From Cyclobacteriaceae bacterium (GTDB lineage Bacteria > Bacteroidota > Bacteroidia > Cytophagales > Cyclobacteriaceae), in contig JAGQYI010000038.1 in NCBI GenBank assembly GCA_020436165.1, forward strand, positions 1 through 41,509: DNA of 41,509 nucleotides, in the 5' to 3' direction. Position numbers and translations under genes: made by a program. The notes under the pieces are model-generated. The model did no database searches. It worked only from the letters and a program-made list of their open reading frames with translations, and was not told the origin of the DNA. Positions 18,567 through 27,911 of the stretch are shown in pieces. Each line of letters starts with the position of its first letter. Within the stretch, counting starts at the first letter, position 1.

Positions 18567-20025
18567 AACTGGCTCCCTTAATTGATTGATAGGATACAGT
18601 TAGCAAACCAATGGCGAGCATGGCGTGAAATAACAACAATCCAATGTCATTGAAAAGGATTCCCATTATAACTCCACCAATAAAATAGAGTCCTAAGGCT
18701 AACTCAAGAAAGGAGTTTAAACTTACCTTACTCTTTAGGTACTTATTCCCTTTTAAAATAGCTCCATTGCCAGTTGAATTAAACTTTGGAGTTCGAATAA
18801 AAGGTGTCTTCTTGCCAAAGAGGCCTTCCAAAACGGCCATTCCGTTGTGGAACGATAGCCCCATGGATATGGTCATAAATGTGAAGAAGGAAGGGATAAA
18901 CTTTTCTTTAGCCAATGTATAGGGTGCTTTTTTGCTCGCCACCCAAAAGAAAAGGCCAATGCATAAAAAGCCTATTAGTAAGATACTGGCTAAATGAAAG
19001 TAAAGATCAATTTCGGGGTGCTGGTATTTAATGTAAAGAACCGGCAAGCTAAAAATTCCCCCGAAAAGCAACAGCACAAAAATGCTACTGTTTAATAGGT
19101 GGAACGTTGCATGTATTTTAGTTTTGAATGGGAAAGAACCTTTCCAAACTTTCTTTAAGTTCTTAACAGCAGTTTCGGCAGCGCCTTTGTTCCAGCGGTA
19201 CTGTTGCGATTTAATGGCCGGCATGAGAATAGGAAGCTCAGCGAGCGTTTCCACCTCTTCCAGGAATTTGAATTTCCAGCCTTTCATTTGCGCACGGTAG
19301 CTTAAGTCCAGGTCTTCGGTTAGCGTATCGGCCGACCAACCGCCTGCATCTTCAATACAGGCCTTGCGCCATACGCCTGCCGTTCCGTTAAAATTGATGA
19401 AGCTGTTCGAATAATTCCTTCCGGTTTGCTCCACTGAAAAATGAGCATTCAGCGCAAAGGCCTGAATTTTAGTGAAAAGGGAGTAGTTTCTGTTAAGGTG
19501 CCCCCAGCGGGTTTGCACAACCCCGATTTCTTTATTCTCAAAGTGGGGGATGGTCTTCAATAGAAAGTCTTTAGAGGGCACAAAATCGGCATCAAAAATG
19601 GCCACATATTCTCCTTTTGCCTGGGTAAGTCCATAAGCAAGTGCCCCCGCTTTAAAGCCCGATCGATCTGCTCTTTGTACGTGTTCGATCAATATTCCGT
19701 TCTTTCTGTGATGGGCAACTTTGTTGGCTATAAGCTCAACCGTCTCATCAGTGGAGTCATCCAGCACCTGGATTTCCAACAGATCCTTTGGATAATCTAA
19801 TTGGCATACGGTGTCGATGAGCCGTTCCACTACGTACTTTTCATTGTACACAGGCAATTGAACAGTAACAAAAGGATAGGAGTTGATTTCGGGTATCTCA
19901 ACCTGCTCTTTCTTTCGTGCTTTTAAATAGGCGAGGGTAAGATGCAACTGCCCCATACTATAGAGGAACAACAAGAGCATTGTAAGTAAATAAATTCCAA
20001 CCACTATGTACTCGTACCAGGCCAT
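18559..20025 (-). CDS. Membrane GT2 glycosyltransferase, cellulose-synthase-like
   Basis: 488 residues. One N-terminal TM helix, a GT2 catalytic domain (about 50-290), then four or five TM helices. Processive-type motifs are visible: LDDSTDE (near 90), DADFVP (near 165), TEDLDLS and QQYRWNKG (Q-x-x-R-W, near 280). No PilZ domain. It follows the GT2 gene at 20026 with no gap and overlaps the GT-C gene downstream. It probably builds a beta-linked polysaccharide or glycolipid and exports it; no product is recognisable. Confidence 0.9.
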   Translation of the reverse strand: MAWYEYIVVGIYLLTMLLLFLYSMGQLHLTLAYLKARKKEQVEIPEINSYPFVTVQLPVYNEKYVVERLIDTVCQLDYPKDLLEIQVLDDSTDETVELIANKVAHHRKNGILIEHVQRADRSGFKAGALAYGLTQAKGEYVAIFDADFVPSKDFLLKTIPHFENKEIGVVQTRWGHLNRNYSLFTKIQAFALNAHFSVEQTGRNYSNSFINFNGTAGVWRKACIEDAGGWSADTLTEDLDLSYRAQMKGWKFKFLEEVETLAELPILMPAIKSQQYRWNKGAAETAVKNLKKVWKGSFPFKTKIHATFHLLNSSIFVLLLFGGIFSLPVLYIKYQHPEIDLYFHLASILLIGFLCIGLFFWVASKKAPYTLAKEKFIPSFFTFMTISMGLSFHNGMAVLEGLFGKKTPFIRTPKFNSTGNGAILKGNKYLKSKVSLNSFLELALGLYFIGGVIMGILFNDIGLLLFHAMLAIGLLTVSYQSIKGASYA

Positions 20026-20715
20026 TTACAGGTATTTAAAAAGTGTTAAAATGATCTTATATCCAGCCATAAGGGTGCCTTTAACTGTTCCGGAAACCTT
20101 TGAAAAACCAATTCGCTGGCGGTAGTTTACAGGTACTTCCACGCTTCTGATTTTTTGTTTGGCAGCTTTTATCTGCATTTCTACCGTCCAGCCATAGTTG
20201 CGGTCTTTCATTTTGAGCTGATTAAGCGTCTCTAACCGAATGGCACGAAAGGGGCCAAGGTCGGTAAAGCGAACCCTATAAAATGCATACAGCATTTTGG
20301 TAGCCAGCCAGTTGCCAAACACCTGCTGAGGGGTTAGTGAACCTTTCTCTTTTTGTCCTAATGCTCGTGAACCAATTACCATATCTGCATCCTTGTTTTG
20401 TATAGGCGCTACCACCTGATACATTTCTTCCGGGTAATCCGAATAATCTCCGTCCAGGAACACAACGATATCCGTTTTCTCTTCCAGGTTATTTATATGG
20501 TCAATACCTTTCAGGCAGGAAGCTCCGTACCCTTTTTCTTTTTCAACCAAAACAGTTGCCCCGGCCTTCTTTGCTTGTTCACTTGTTTTATCGGTCGAAT
20601 TGTTATCGCAAACAATAACTTCACTTACCAACTCTTTGGGTATTTCCTCAATAACTTTAGCAATCGACTTCTCCTCATTCAAAGCGGGTATGATCACCCT
20701 GATAATCTCTGGCAT
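20026..20715 (-). CDS. GT2 glycosyltransferase, polyprenyl-phosphate sugar type
   Basis: 229 residues. The GT2 fold starts IIPALNEEKSIAKVI, with VCDNNSTDKT, GYGASCLKGI and the metal-binding DGDYSDYPEEM. Length and lack of TM helices fit dolichol/polyprenol-phosphate glucosyl or mannosyl synthases, which make lipid-linked sugar donors in the cytoplasm. The next two genes are a membrane GT2 and a GT-C enzyme, a logical pathway from donor to transfer. Its stop abuts the next start. Confidence 0.88.
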   Translation of the reverse strand: MPEIIRVIIPALNEEKSIAKVIEEIPKELVSEVIVCDNNSTDKTSEQAKKAGATVLVEKEKGYGASCLKGIDHINNLEEKTDIVVFLDGDYSDYPEEMYQVVAPIQNKDADMVIGSRALGQKEKGSLTPQQVFGNWLATKMLYAFYRVRFTDLGPFRAIRLETLNQLKMKDRNYGWTVEMQIKAAKQKIRSVEVPVNYRQRIGFSKVSGTVKGTLMAGYKIILTLFKYL

Positions 20716-20736
20716 ACGTTCCGAATATTGAAAAAA

Positions 20737-22476
20737 TTAACGCTTCACAAAGTTAGTGGTATTTACCCGCGTATTCACCGGTACGTTTTCCAGTTTCAAT
20801 ACTCCTCTTGGGCAAACTGCTGCACAAACACCACACCCCACGCACGATGCCCGCACAATATTTTCACCTCTTTGCGCGTACGAACGCACATCTATTCCCA
20901 TCTCGCAATAAGTGGAGCAGTTACCGCACGAAATGCACTGCCCACCATTGGTGGTAATCCTGAATCGTGATTTAAAACGTTGCACAATACCCATATAAGC
21001 TGCCAATGGGCAACCGAATCGGCACCAAACTCTATTGCCCATAAACGGGTAAAAACCCGTACCCACAACTCCTGCAAAACCGGCCCCAATAAAAGCGCCA
21101 TACACCTGGCGCATGGAATAGGTGTTGATACCAAGCAATTCACCCGAACCGGTAAAATAGGTATAGAGCACACCTATGGTCATAACCACAGCAAACACCA
21201 ACACTGAATAGATGCTAACGCGCTCTATCTTCCATGCACGAAGCGATTTATCCGAAAGCTGGCGGAACGGATCGCCCACAGTTTCTGCCAGGCCACCGCA
21301 GCCACATACCCAGCTACAATACCATCGCTTGCCATAGAAGTAGGTTAAAAGCGGAACACCTATAAACGATAAGGCAATTCCCCAGACTAGCATAAACAGC
21401 CCAAGGTTGCCGGAGGCAATCAGCCTATTCAGATTAAAATCAAAAAAGAAATCATAATTAAGCGGCCAGGCATTCTTAAAATCGAAATAGGGTTGATTAA
21501 GGCGCACCAGTATTTCAGGGATAAGAAACGCAAACAAGGTCTGAAAGAACATTACCGAACCTGTTCGCACCAATTGGTAGCGGTTGTGCCGATACTTGGC
21601 CATCATCCGAGCGCCCATAACCAGCACGCTAACAGTGTACATTAATCCATACAGGAAGAACTGCCCGGCCTCGTTACCGCTTAACAGATAACTTATTGGG
21701 TCCACCATTCTTATCCACCCCGTCATGTATTGGGGGTAGAAATAGAGGATAATGTAAAAAGCGATAAGTAAAGTGCCTATGATAATCCCTAACCATTTTC
21801 TCGATTTGGCAGGGTGAAAGTAAATACCATTGTTTTTGATGCCGGCCGGTTCTTTGGTAAATGTGGTGAGCATTAATAAACCTCCCAGAGCACTTAACCC
21901 AAAAGTTAAGAACAATAGAAGAAAAGGGTTAGCCGCCACAAAACCCGTAATGGAATGTTTGGCTAACGTGTATTTTAGGGTTTTAGCCACATAGGTATCA
22001 ATCCCTTTTTTAGGAATGACTTCATATTGGGTTATGTTGTTGGCAACCTGCTCAATATTGTTCCTAAGTTCTTCATCCGAATTAAATGAGCGCCCTATCA
22101 ACCAACTGCCATAGCTCATAAAGCTTTGCGTTTTGAAGTTGAATGCTCCCCATAAGCCTTCAATATGCTTCTCGTCCAGTTTCTGGGATTTTGCCAGCTC
22201 AACCAAATGGTCAATATCAGTGGAGGTTAATGCATAACGCTTGACAATCTCAGCATTTACGTTGCCAATTGTTTTATCAATTTCACTTATCAGCTTCCAT
22301 GAGGATAATGGCTTTCCAAACCAGGGTTCCAGCTCTCTGCTGACAAGAGTGGAGGTTTCTTCCTGTCCAAACTCCTTTGCAACCAATTGTTCGTTTAGTG
22401 TATGCCTGGTTATAAATGGGAGGGTGAGAAAAACTCCAAACCCAATAAGTACTGCTATAATTCCTGCTTTTTGCAT
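20737..22476 (-). CDS. NapH/NosR-like 4Fe-4S membrane polyferredoxin
   Basis: 579 residues. A long N-terminal extracytoplasmic helical region (about 25-170) is followed by several TM helices. Two cysteine motifs of the NapH/NosR/CcoG family sit in the membrane domain (YCSWVCGCGG and WCRFGCPLAAYMG). Two classic [4Fe-4S] motifs lie at the C-terminus (CISCGNCSTYC near 514; CVGCGVCAAVCP near 545). There is no NosR-type FMN-binding domain that I can see. Such proteins pass electrons across the membrane to periplasmic reductases. The FAD oxidoreductase gene lies just upstream (10-base gap), suggesting NAD(P)H to FAD to Fe-S flow. The link with the NosZ genes 14 kb away is inference. Confidence 0.88.
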   Translation of the reverse strand: MQKAGIIAVLIGFGVFLTLPFITRHTLNEQLVAKEFGQEETSTLVSRELEPWFGKPLSSWKLISEIDKTIGNVNAEIVKRYALTSTDIDHLVELAKSQKLDEKHIEGLWGAFNFKTQSFMSYGSWLIGRSFNSDEELRNNIEQVANNITQYEVIPKKGIDTYVAKTLKYTLAKHSITGFVAANPFLLLFLTFGLSALGGLLMLTTFTKEPAGIKNNGIYFHPAKSRKWLGIIIGTLLIAFYIILYFYPQYMTGWIRMVDPISYLLSGNEAGQFFLYGLMYTVSVLVMGARMMAKYRHNRYQLVRTGSVMFFQTLFAFLIPEILVRLNQPYFDFKNAWPLNYDFFFDFNLNRLIASGNLGLFMLVWGIALSFIGVPLLTYFYGKRWYCSWVCGCGGLAETVGDPFRQLSDKSLRAWKIERVSIYSVLVFAVVMTIGVLYTYFTGSGELLGINTYSMRQVYGAFIGAGFAGVVGTGFYPFMGNRVWCRFGCPLAAYMGIVQRFKSRFRITTNGGQCISCGNCSTYCEMGIDVRSYAQRGENIVRASCVGCGVCAAVCPRGVLKLENVPVNTRVNTTNFVKR

Positions 22477-22486
22477 CCTTTAAATT

Positions 22487-23755
22487 TTAGGCAATGGCTT
22501 CTAAATTGGCTTTCGCTTTACTCAAATAGTTTGTGTAGAATTCGGGGTCAAAATCCAGCTGTTCCAGATGTTCGAGCACATAGGCTAGTGATTGCTCCCT
22601 TGCAATCCATTCATCGCACAATTCATGTCTTAGCCGCAGGCCTAAGGCATTAAAACCTTTCACTTTTTTGGTAGCCTTTTCGTACACTATTCGTAGGCAG
22701 CGTTCAGCTACAATATCTTCCCAATACAAGCTATCCAAATCTTCTTCATAGGTGGTTGGAACCTGGCCATAGGTTTGGTATTCAAGGTCCATGAATTTGG
22801 CTGAGTTGTACCAAATGCCCGGGCGGTAGGGAGTTGGAGTGCCACAAAGAGTTTCCGCCAATGTTTCGCCCATAATTCGGCCTGTGTACCAAACCGCTTC
22901 AATGGGTCTCCGGCCAGGATCAGGGGTGCGAATTTCGGCACAATCGCCAATGGCAAATACATCTTCAATGTTGGTTTGCAGGTGCTCGTCTACTAAAATG
23001 CCTCTATTGGTTTCAATGGGAGAGTCTTCCACAAATTTGATATTAGGCATTACCCCAATGGTAGCTCCTACAAACTGGCATGCCAGCGTTTCTCCGGTAT
23101 TTAATGTTACGGCATCTACTTTTTCAGCTCCATGAATTGAGCCGACCAAGGTGTCCAATCGCAGGTCGATACCTCTTGCTTTAATGTGCTTGCTTATCAT
23201 TTCGGCTTCTTCCTTAGGCAATACAATATCCCAATAGCTCTTTTCACGCACAGCCATAGTTACATGAATGCCCCGGCTATGAAGCATTTCTGCCAACTCA
23301 ATGCCAATAAGTCCGCCACCAATTACAACTGCTTGTTTTACACCTTTCGTTGTTTCTTCCAGTTGTTCCAAATCCTGTTTGCTGTACAAGGGTTGAACAC
23401 CTTTAAGGTTAGCACCAGGAGTTGGCAAAGGCCTTGGAACGGAGCCAAGGGCTAGCACCAGTTTGTCGTAATTAATGGATTTTCCGGTTTTGAGTTGGAG
23501 GGTTTTGGCATCTGTGTCAAGTTCTGTAACTCTGTCAAAGACCAGGTCGATCCTGTTCTTCTTCCAAAACCAGTTTTCATAAGGTTGGGTATGCTCAAAT
23601 TTCATGTGCCCCATGTAAATGTACATAAGGGCCGTTCTGGAAAAGAAGTACTCCGACTCGGAAGAAATTACCGTGATCTGATGATCGCTTAGCTTACGCA
23701 CATGACGAGCTGTTGTAATTCCTGCAATACCATTCCCAATAATTACAATATGCAT
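22487..23755 (-). CDS. FAD/NAD(P)-dependent pyridine nucleotide-disulfide oxidoreductase
   Basis: 422 residues. N-terminal dinucleotide motif IIGNGIAGITTARHV for FAD, second motif VVIGGGLIGIELAEML for NAD(P)H, and FAD-contacting DVFAIGDCAEIR. It resembles rubredoxin reductase and the FAD module of NirB-type nitrite reductases, without their extra domains. No redox-active CxxC disulfide is seen, so it is not a disulfide reductase. The next gene is the Fe-S membrane protein, the probable electron acceptor (10-base gap). Confidence 0.9.
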   Translation of the reverse strand: MHIVIIGNGIAGITTARHVRKLSDHQITVISSESEYFFSRTALMYIYMGHMKFEHTQPYENWFWKKNRIDLVFDRVTELDTDAKTLQLKTGKSINYDKLVLALGSVPRPLPTPGANLKGVQPLYSKQDLEQLEETTKGVKQAVVIGGGLIGIELAEMLHSRGIHVTMAVREKSYWDIVLPKEEAEMISKHIKARGIDLRLDTLVGSIHGAEKVDAVTLNTGETLACQFVGATIGVMPNIKFVEDSPIETNRGILVDEHLQTNIEDVFAIGDCAEIRTPDPGRRPIEAVWYTGRIMGETLAETLCGTPTPYRPGIWYNSAKFMDLEYQTYGQVPTTYEEDLDSLYWEDIVAERCLRIVYEKATKKVKGFNALGLRLRHELCDEWIAREQSLAYVLEHLEQLDFDPEFYTNYLSKAKANLEAIA

Positions 23756-23927
23756 TTTTATCTATTTCGGTATAAAGTTACGAAGCTTATCCATTGAATT
23801 CCTTCCCTTCCGAAGGTTGTGTCGTACGAATGACAAACAAGGCAATACATAGAAGCGTTCCACTCAAATGAAAGTTTTTTGGAACTAAATATGCATGGGG
23901 TTGTTACAACCACATAAAAATCATCAT

Positions 23928-24644
23928 ATGAAAACATATTTTATTGTCCTTCTTCTTGTAAGCTCCCTTGTGGTCAATGCCCAGGACAAGGAATTCTATA
24001 CAAAGGTAGATCACATTATGAGCACGTATGTGCACCATGGTCGGGTGGATTACAGTGCCATAAAAGCAAACCCTACGGAGTTAAACCAGATAGTTGCAAT
24101 CATTAAGAAAACGGATCTCAAAACACTTAGCGATCAGCAATTCGAAGCATTTGTGATAAATGCCTACAACATGCTGGTTATATACAATGTAGTGCAAGGT
24201 TATCCTATTGAAAGTGTGATCAAAGAGAAGGGATTCTTTTCAGACAAGTCGTTTTCGATTGGAAAGGTGGTTTTAAGTTTAGACGATCTGGAAAAGAAAA
24301 TCCTTTTTGGCAAGTTTAAGGACTCGCGATTGCACCTGGCCTTGTCGTGCGCGGCTATTGGCTGCCCGCCTTTGAGCAATACGGTTTATATGCCTGAAAG
24401 CATTGATGAACAATTGAAAGAGCAGGCGATTATTTCGATCAATGACCCTGATTTTATTCGTATCGACAGGAGCAAGAAAGAGGTTCAGTTATCTCAAATT
24501 TTCGAATGGTATAACTTTCATTTTGGAAGTTCAAAAGAACAGCAGATTGCCTATTTGAATAAGTACTTAAAAGAACTCATTGATGCTGATTATTCAGTAT
24601 CGTATTATCAATATGACTGGAATCTGAACGATTACAAAAGATAA
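23928..24644 (+). CDS. DUF547 exported protein
   Basis: 238 residues from the ATG at 23928; an upstream ATG at 23895 gives 11 extra residues ahead of the signal peptide (MKTYFIVLLLVSSLVVNAQ) and is less likely. The DUF547 signatures are present: FEAFVINAYNMLVIYNVV, LHLALSCAAIGCPPLS and the closing LSQIFEWYNFHFG. The role is unknown; the family is often near glycosyltransferases and arsenosugar-type genes. It is divergent from the FAD oxidoreductase. Confidence 0.85.
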   Translation: MKTYFIVLLLVSSLVVNAQDKEFYTKVDHIMSTYVHHGRVDYSAIKANPTELNQIVAIIKKTDLKTLSDQQFEAFVINAYNMLVIYNVVQGYPIESVIKEKGFFSDKSFSIGKVVLSLDDLEKKILFGKFKDSRLHLALSCAAIGCPPLSNTVYMPESIDEQLKEQAIISINDPDFIRIDRSKKEVQLSQIFEWYNFHFGSSKEQQIAYLNKYLKELIDADYSVSYYQYDWNLNDYKR

Positions 24645-24727
24645 GCTAATCGGGTAATGCGGGCTACGAATCGGTGCTTTTCGCAAAAATGTTACATCTT
24701 TGTGACGCACTGATTTTACCCGTTTAC

Positions 24728-25450
24728 ATGGCTCAATTACTTTCGGTTGTCATACCAGTTTATAACGAAGAAAAAACGATTACCAAAATCCTTGACAGTG
24801 TTAAAAATGTGGAGCTGCACGATGGCATTGAAAAGGAACTTTTGTTGGTAAACGATGCATCCAGTGATAATACCGATGGTGTTATCAGGAAGTATATTGA
24901 AGACAACCCTGGCGTGAATATTCAATACCAGGTACATGAAAAGAACCAGGGCAAGGGAGCCGCTTTGCATACGGGTATTGATAAAGCCTCTGGCAATTTT
25001 GTGATCATTCAGGATGCAGATCTGGAGTACGACCCTAACGAATACGGTCGTTTACTGAAACCCATAACCGATGGCCATGCCGATGTGGTGTATGGTTCAC
25101 GTTTCAAAGGCAGCCAGCCGCATCGTATTTTATTCTTTTGGCATTCTATTGGCAATGCAGTGCTGACCTTTGCTTCCAATATGTTTACCAACCTCAACCT
25201 TACCGACATGGAAACCTGCTATAAGGTGTTTAAGGCAGAACACATCAAGCAGTTAAACCTAAAGGAAAAACGATTTGGTTTTGAACCGGAAGTTACGGCT
25301 AAGATTAGCCGTATTCCGCATATTCGTATTTACGAGGTAGGCATTTCCTATTATGGGCGATCGTACCATGAAGGGAAGAAGATTAATTGGAAAGATGGTG
25401 TGCGTGCCATCTATTGTATCTTGAAATATAACCTGTTTTCTAAAAAATGA
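24728..25450 (+). CDS. GT2 glycosyltransferase, dolichyl-phosphate mannose synthase-like
   Basis: 240 residues from the ATG at 24728 (MAQLLSVVIPVYNEEKT), where the GT2 fold begins; the 18 codons upstream are not needed. Motifs: LLVNDASSDNTDG, GKGAALHTGI, metal site IIQDADLEYDP and VVYGSRF. It should make a polyprenyl-phosphate sugar. It overlaps the next gene by 4 bases (ATGA), so the sugar donor and its GT-C user are translationally coupled. Confidence 0.88.
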   Translation: MAQLLSVVIPVYNEEKTITKILDSVKNVELHDGIEKELLLVNDASSDNTDGVIRKYIEDNPGVNIQYQVHEKNQGKGAALHTGIDKASGNFVIIQDADLEYDPNEYGRLLKPITDGHADVVYGSRFKGSQPHRILFFWHSIGNAVLTFASNMFTNLNLTDMETCYKVFKAEHIKQLNLKEKRFGFEPEVTAKISRIPHIRIYEVGISYYGRSYHEGKKINWKDGVRAIYCILKYNLFSKK

Positions 25451-27072
25451 ATAAACTAAGCACTCGCTGGTTTTGGATTCTCTTTGCACTCATTACCATC
25501 GTGCATTTGTTAGGTATGTATCTGATTGACATCATGGATGTGGATGCAGCCCAATATGCCTCTATGAGCCGTGAAATGCTGGAAACAGGTAATTTTTTGC
25601 AGTTACATAACCGTTACCTCGATTACCTGGATAAACCACCCTTGCTGTTTTGGGTGACCACCTTAAGTTTTAAGATTTTTGGCATTTCCAATTTTACCTA
25701 CCGGTTGCCTTCTTTCCTGTTTGTACTGATTGGGCTGTGGTCAACGTTTAATTTGGGCAAGCTGCTTTACAACAAACAGGTTGGTTTGATAGCTACTTTG
25801 GTTTTATACAGTAGCCAGGCTTATTTTCTTATCATTCACGATGTGCGCACGGACACCATTTTGGCTAATGTGGTTATTCTGGCCGTGTGGCAACTGTATG
25901 TGTTTATATTGAGCCGCTCGATACTTTCTATGGTTATTGGAGCAGCAGCTGTGGCGCTGGCCATGCTGGAAAAAGGCCCCATTGGTTTGATGGTGCCTGT
26001 GCTGGCGCTTGGCTCCCAGGTGCTCTACACCCGCAACTGGAAAGCCATCTGGCGGTGGGAGTGGCTGCTTGGTTTGGTGGTAATAGCCGTTATGCTGGCT
26101 CCCATGTGCTATGGACTCTACGAGCAATTTGGAACGCATGGGCTCGAGTTCTATTTCTGGATACAAAGTTTCGGGCGCATCACCGGCCAAAGCGAGTGGC
26201 AGGATAGCTCCACCGTTTTCTATTTTGTGCACACCTTTTTGTGGGCCTTTTTACCATGGATGTTTATTGCCTACTATGGAGTAATTAAAAACCTGGTTGG
26301 TTTGGTGAAAGACAAGCTGACTTATTGCAGCGAAATAGAAGTGATAACCACGGCCGGGTTCGTACTCACATTTATAGCCATGTCGCTGTCGCACTACAAA
26401 TTGCCACATTATATTTTTGTCGCTTTCCCGTTAGTTGCAATAATAACAGCCGACCATTTAACACGCATTTTTGAAGGGGGAGGAGTGCGAAAAGTATTCC
26501 TTGGCCTTAACTGGTTTACTGTAGTAGCGTTAACAACTGCGGTAAGTTTGCTGGTATTTGGCACCTTCAATTTATCGAACCCTGTGGTTATTGTTGTTGG
26601 GTTTGGGTTGCTGGGCGCTTCGTTTTATTTCCTTGCAATGGGAGAATCCCCTTTGTACAAGCTGTTTGTTTCAGCGGTTTTGTTAATGGTAGGTGTTAAT
26701 TTCTTATTGAATACCTTCTTTTACCCGACCTTGCTCACCTACCAGGGAGGCAGCGTGATGGGTATGGAAGTTGCCTCACGGTTTGATAAAAGCGTACCGG
26801 TTTACACTTTTCGTATGCAGGACCACTCCATGGATTTCTATGCACGAAGAATTGTGCCTATTTTGGATTTGAAAAACCCACCTGCTGCGGATACCTTTTA
26901 TGTATTTACTACTGAGGAAGGACTAAACCAATTAAGGGAAAAAGGTTACCAAACCAGGGTGCTCAAGCAAATGGATGATTTCCATGTTACGGAGCTTACC
27001 ATCCAGTTTTTACGTCCTTCGTTACGTAGTGGGGAGGTAAGGCAGAATTATTTGCTGGAAGTTACCCTATAA
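25447..27072 (+). CDS. GT-C glycosyltransferase, ArnT/PMT_2 type
   Basis: 541 residues, about 11-13 hydrophobic segments. The first loop carries DIMDVDAAQYASMSREML and DYLDKPPLLFW, the acidic and Lys-Pro-Pro motifs of ArnT/PMT_2 (GT39/GT83). It probably transfers a sugar from the polyprenyl-phosphate made by the coupled GT2 enzyme to a lipid or protein in the envelope. Lipid A or another acceptor cannot be distinguished. Confidence 0.88.
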   Translation: MNKLSTRWFWILFALITIVHLLGMYLIDIMDVDAAQYASMSREMLETGNFLQLHNRYLDYLDKPPLLFWVTTLSFKIFGISNFTYRLPSFLFVLIGLWSTFNLGKLLYNKQVGLIATLVLYSSQAYFLIIHDVRTDTILANVVILAVWQLYVFILSRSILSMVIGAAAVALAMLEKGPIGLMVPVLALGSQVLYTRNWKAIWRWEWLLGLVVIAVMLAPMCYGLYEQFGTHGLEFYFWIQSFGRITGQSEWQDSSTVFYFVHTFLWAFLPWMFIAYYGVIKNLVGLVKDKLTYCSEIEVITTAGFVLTFIAMSLSHYKLPHYIFVAFPLVAIITADHLTRIFEGGGVRKVFLGLNWFTVVALTTAVSLLVFGTFNLSNPVVIVVGFGLLGASFYFLAMGESPLYKLFVSAVLLMVGVNFLLNTFFYPTLLTYQGGSVMGMEVASRFDKSVPVYTFRMQDHSMDFYARRIVPILDLKNPPAADTFYVFTTEEGLNQLREKGYQTRVLKQMDDFHVTELTIQFLRPSLRSGEVRQNYLLEVTL

Positions 27073-27095
27073 ACCAGAAGGTTTTATTAATCCCG

Positions 27096-27123
27096 CTCAG
27101 AGTCTCCCGTAGGTGACTCTGAG
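27096..27123. repeat. 9-bp hairpin after the GT-C gene
   Basis: Perfect arms CTCAGAGTC (27096-27104) and GACTCTGAG (27115-27123) around a 10-base loop. It lies between the convergent stops at 27072 and 27136 without a following T-run. It may terminate transcription from both sides or be a dispersed REP-like element; only one copy is visible here. Confidence 0.5.
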
Positions 27124-27135
27124 GAAGTTAAAGCA

Positions 27136-27483
27136 CTACTCAAGGTCAAGTACTATTTGAATATTATCCTTTACCAAATCAATAAGCTCGTCAGGTAAAA
27201 CGCCAAGTCTTTTCGTCAGCCGTTTATTATCAATCGCACGAATCTGGTCAATCATAATATCACAAGCCTTATGCATATTTGCCGTTCCTTTTTTTAAATG
27301 CACCCTCAATATCTCAGATTCCTTTTTTACGTTTGTTGTAATTGGGCAAACAATGGTTGATGGGTGAGAGACCTTATTAAGTAAATTAGTTTGTATGGCC
27401 AGAACCGGTCGTGTTTTTCCTGGCTCCGTTCCGATCTGTGGATTCAAGTCTGCAATCCATATTTCAAATTGTTTAATCTGCAT
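27136..27483 (-). CDS. MazF/PemK-type toxin
   Basis: 115 residues from the ATG at 27483 (a TTG two codons upstream is unlikely). The MazF/PemK fold starts FEIWIADLNPQIGTEPGKTRP and continues TIVCPITTN and MIDQIRAIDN. The conserved basic loop of the endoribonuclease (GKTRP) is kept, so it is probably active. The start is embedded in the 3' end of the antitoxin gene (11-base overlap), the usual arrangement for antitoxin-first pairs. Confidence 0.9.
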   Translation of the reverse strand: MQIKQFEIWIADLNPQIGTEPGKTRPVLAIQTNLLNKVSHPSTIVCPITTNVKKESEILRVHLKKGTANMHKACDIMIDQIRAIDNKRLTKRLGVLPDELIDLVKDNIQIVLDLE

Positions 27484-27703
27484 AATCAATCTCCTCGAAA
27501 TCTTTAAGTACAGACATTGAATCCGATTTAACCAACCCTGACTCCTTTTTTAATTTTTTCTCAAGGATTTGTTTGCGCTGAAACTTATTATAAAACTCAA
27601 TTGCTTCATTTATGTACCGGTTTCTTGGTTTTTTAATCCGGGCGAGTATTTTTTCAGTTTCACCAAAAATGGAATCGTCTATTTTTAAGGATACCGTTTT
27701 CAT
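27473..27703 (-). CDS. Ribbon-helix-helix antitoxin of the MazF-like toxin
   Basis: 76 residues. MKTVSLKIDDSIFGETEKIL is a ribbon-helix-helix DNA-binding start; the C-terminal half (GLVKSDSMSVLKDFEEIDYA) is acidic and would wrap the toxin. It lies directly upstream of the MazF-type gene and probably represses the operon. A 208-base gap of AT-rich DNA without recognised elements separates it from the next gene upstream. Confidence 0.8.
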   Translation of the reverse strand: MKTVSLKIDDSIFGETEKILARIKKPRNRYINEAIEFYNKFQRKQILEKKLKKESGLVKSDSMSVLKDFEEIDYAD

Positions 27704-27911
27704 GATAGTAATGTTTAAATCACAAAAGTATATTCTTTTTGTATATTAATTAAGTATTTCTTATCAGGATTTTGGTTCACCAGATAGCTAAAGGGTTTTG
27801 TTGAAACCGAAGGTTCATGAGTTTGGTAGTGGGTACGAGCTAATGTGTTCCTACGCCTTTGTAAGAATCGTAACTTTGGATTGTGCGTTGGTATTGCGCG
27901 GCTATGATTTC

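Noticed and set aside
20398-20970. 190-codon rightward frame
   Set aside because: Antisense to a GT2 gene and to the polyferredoxin with clear motifs; composition is that of a shadow frame.
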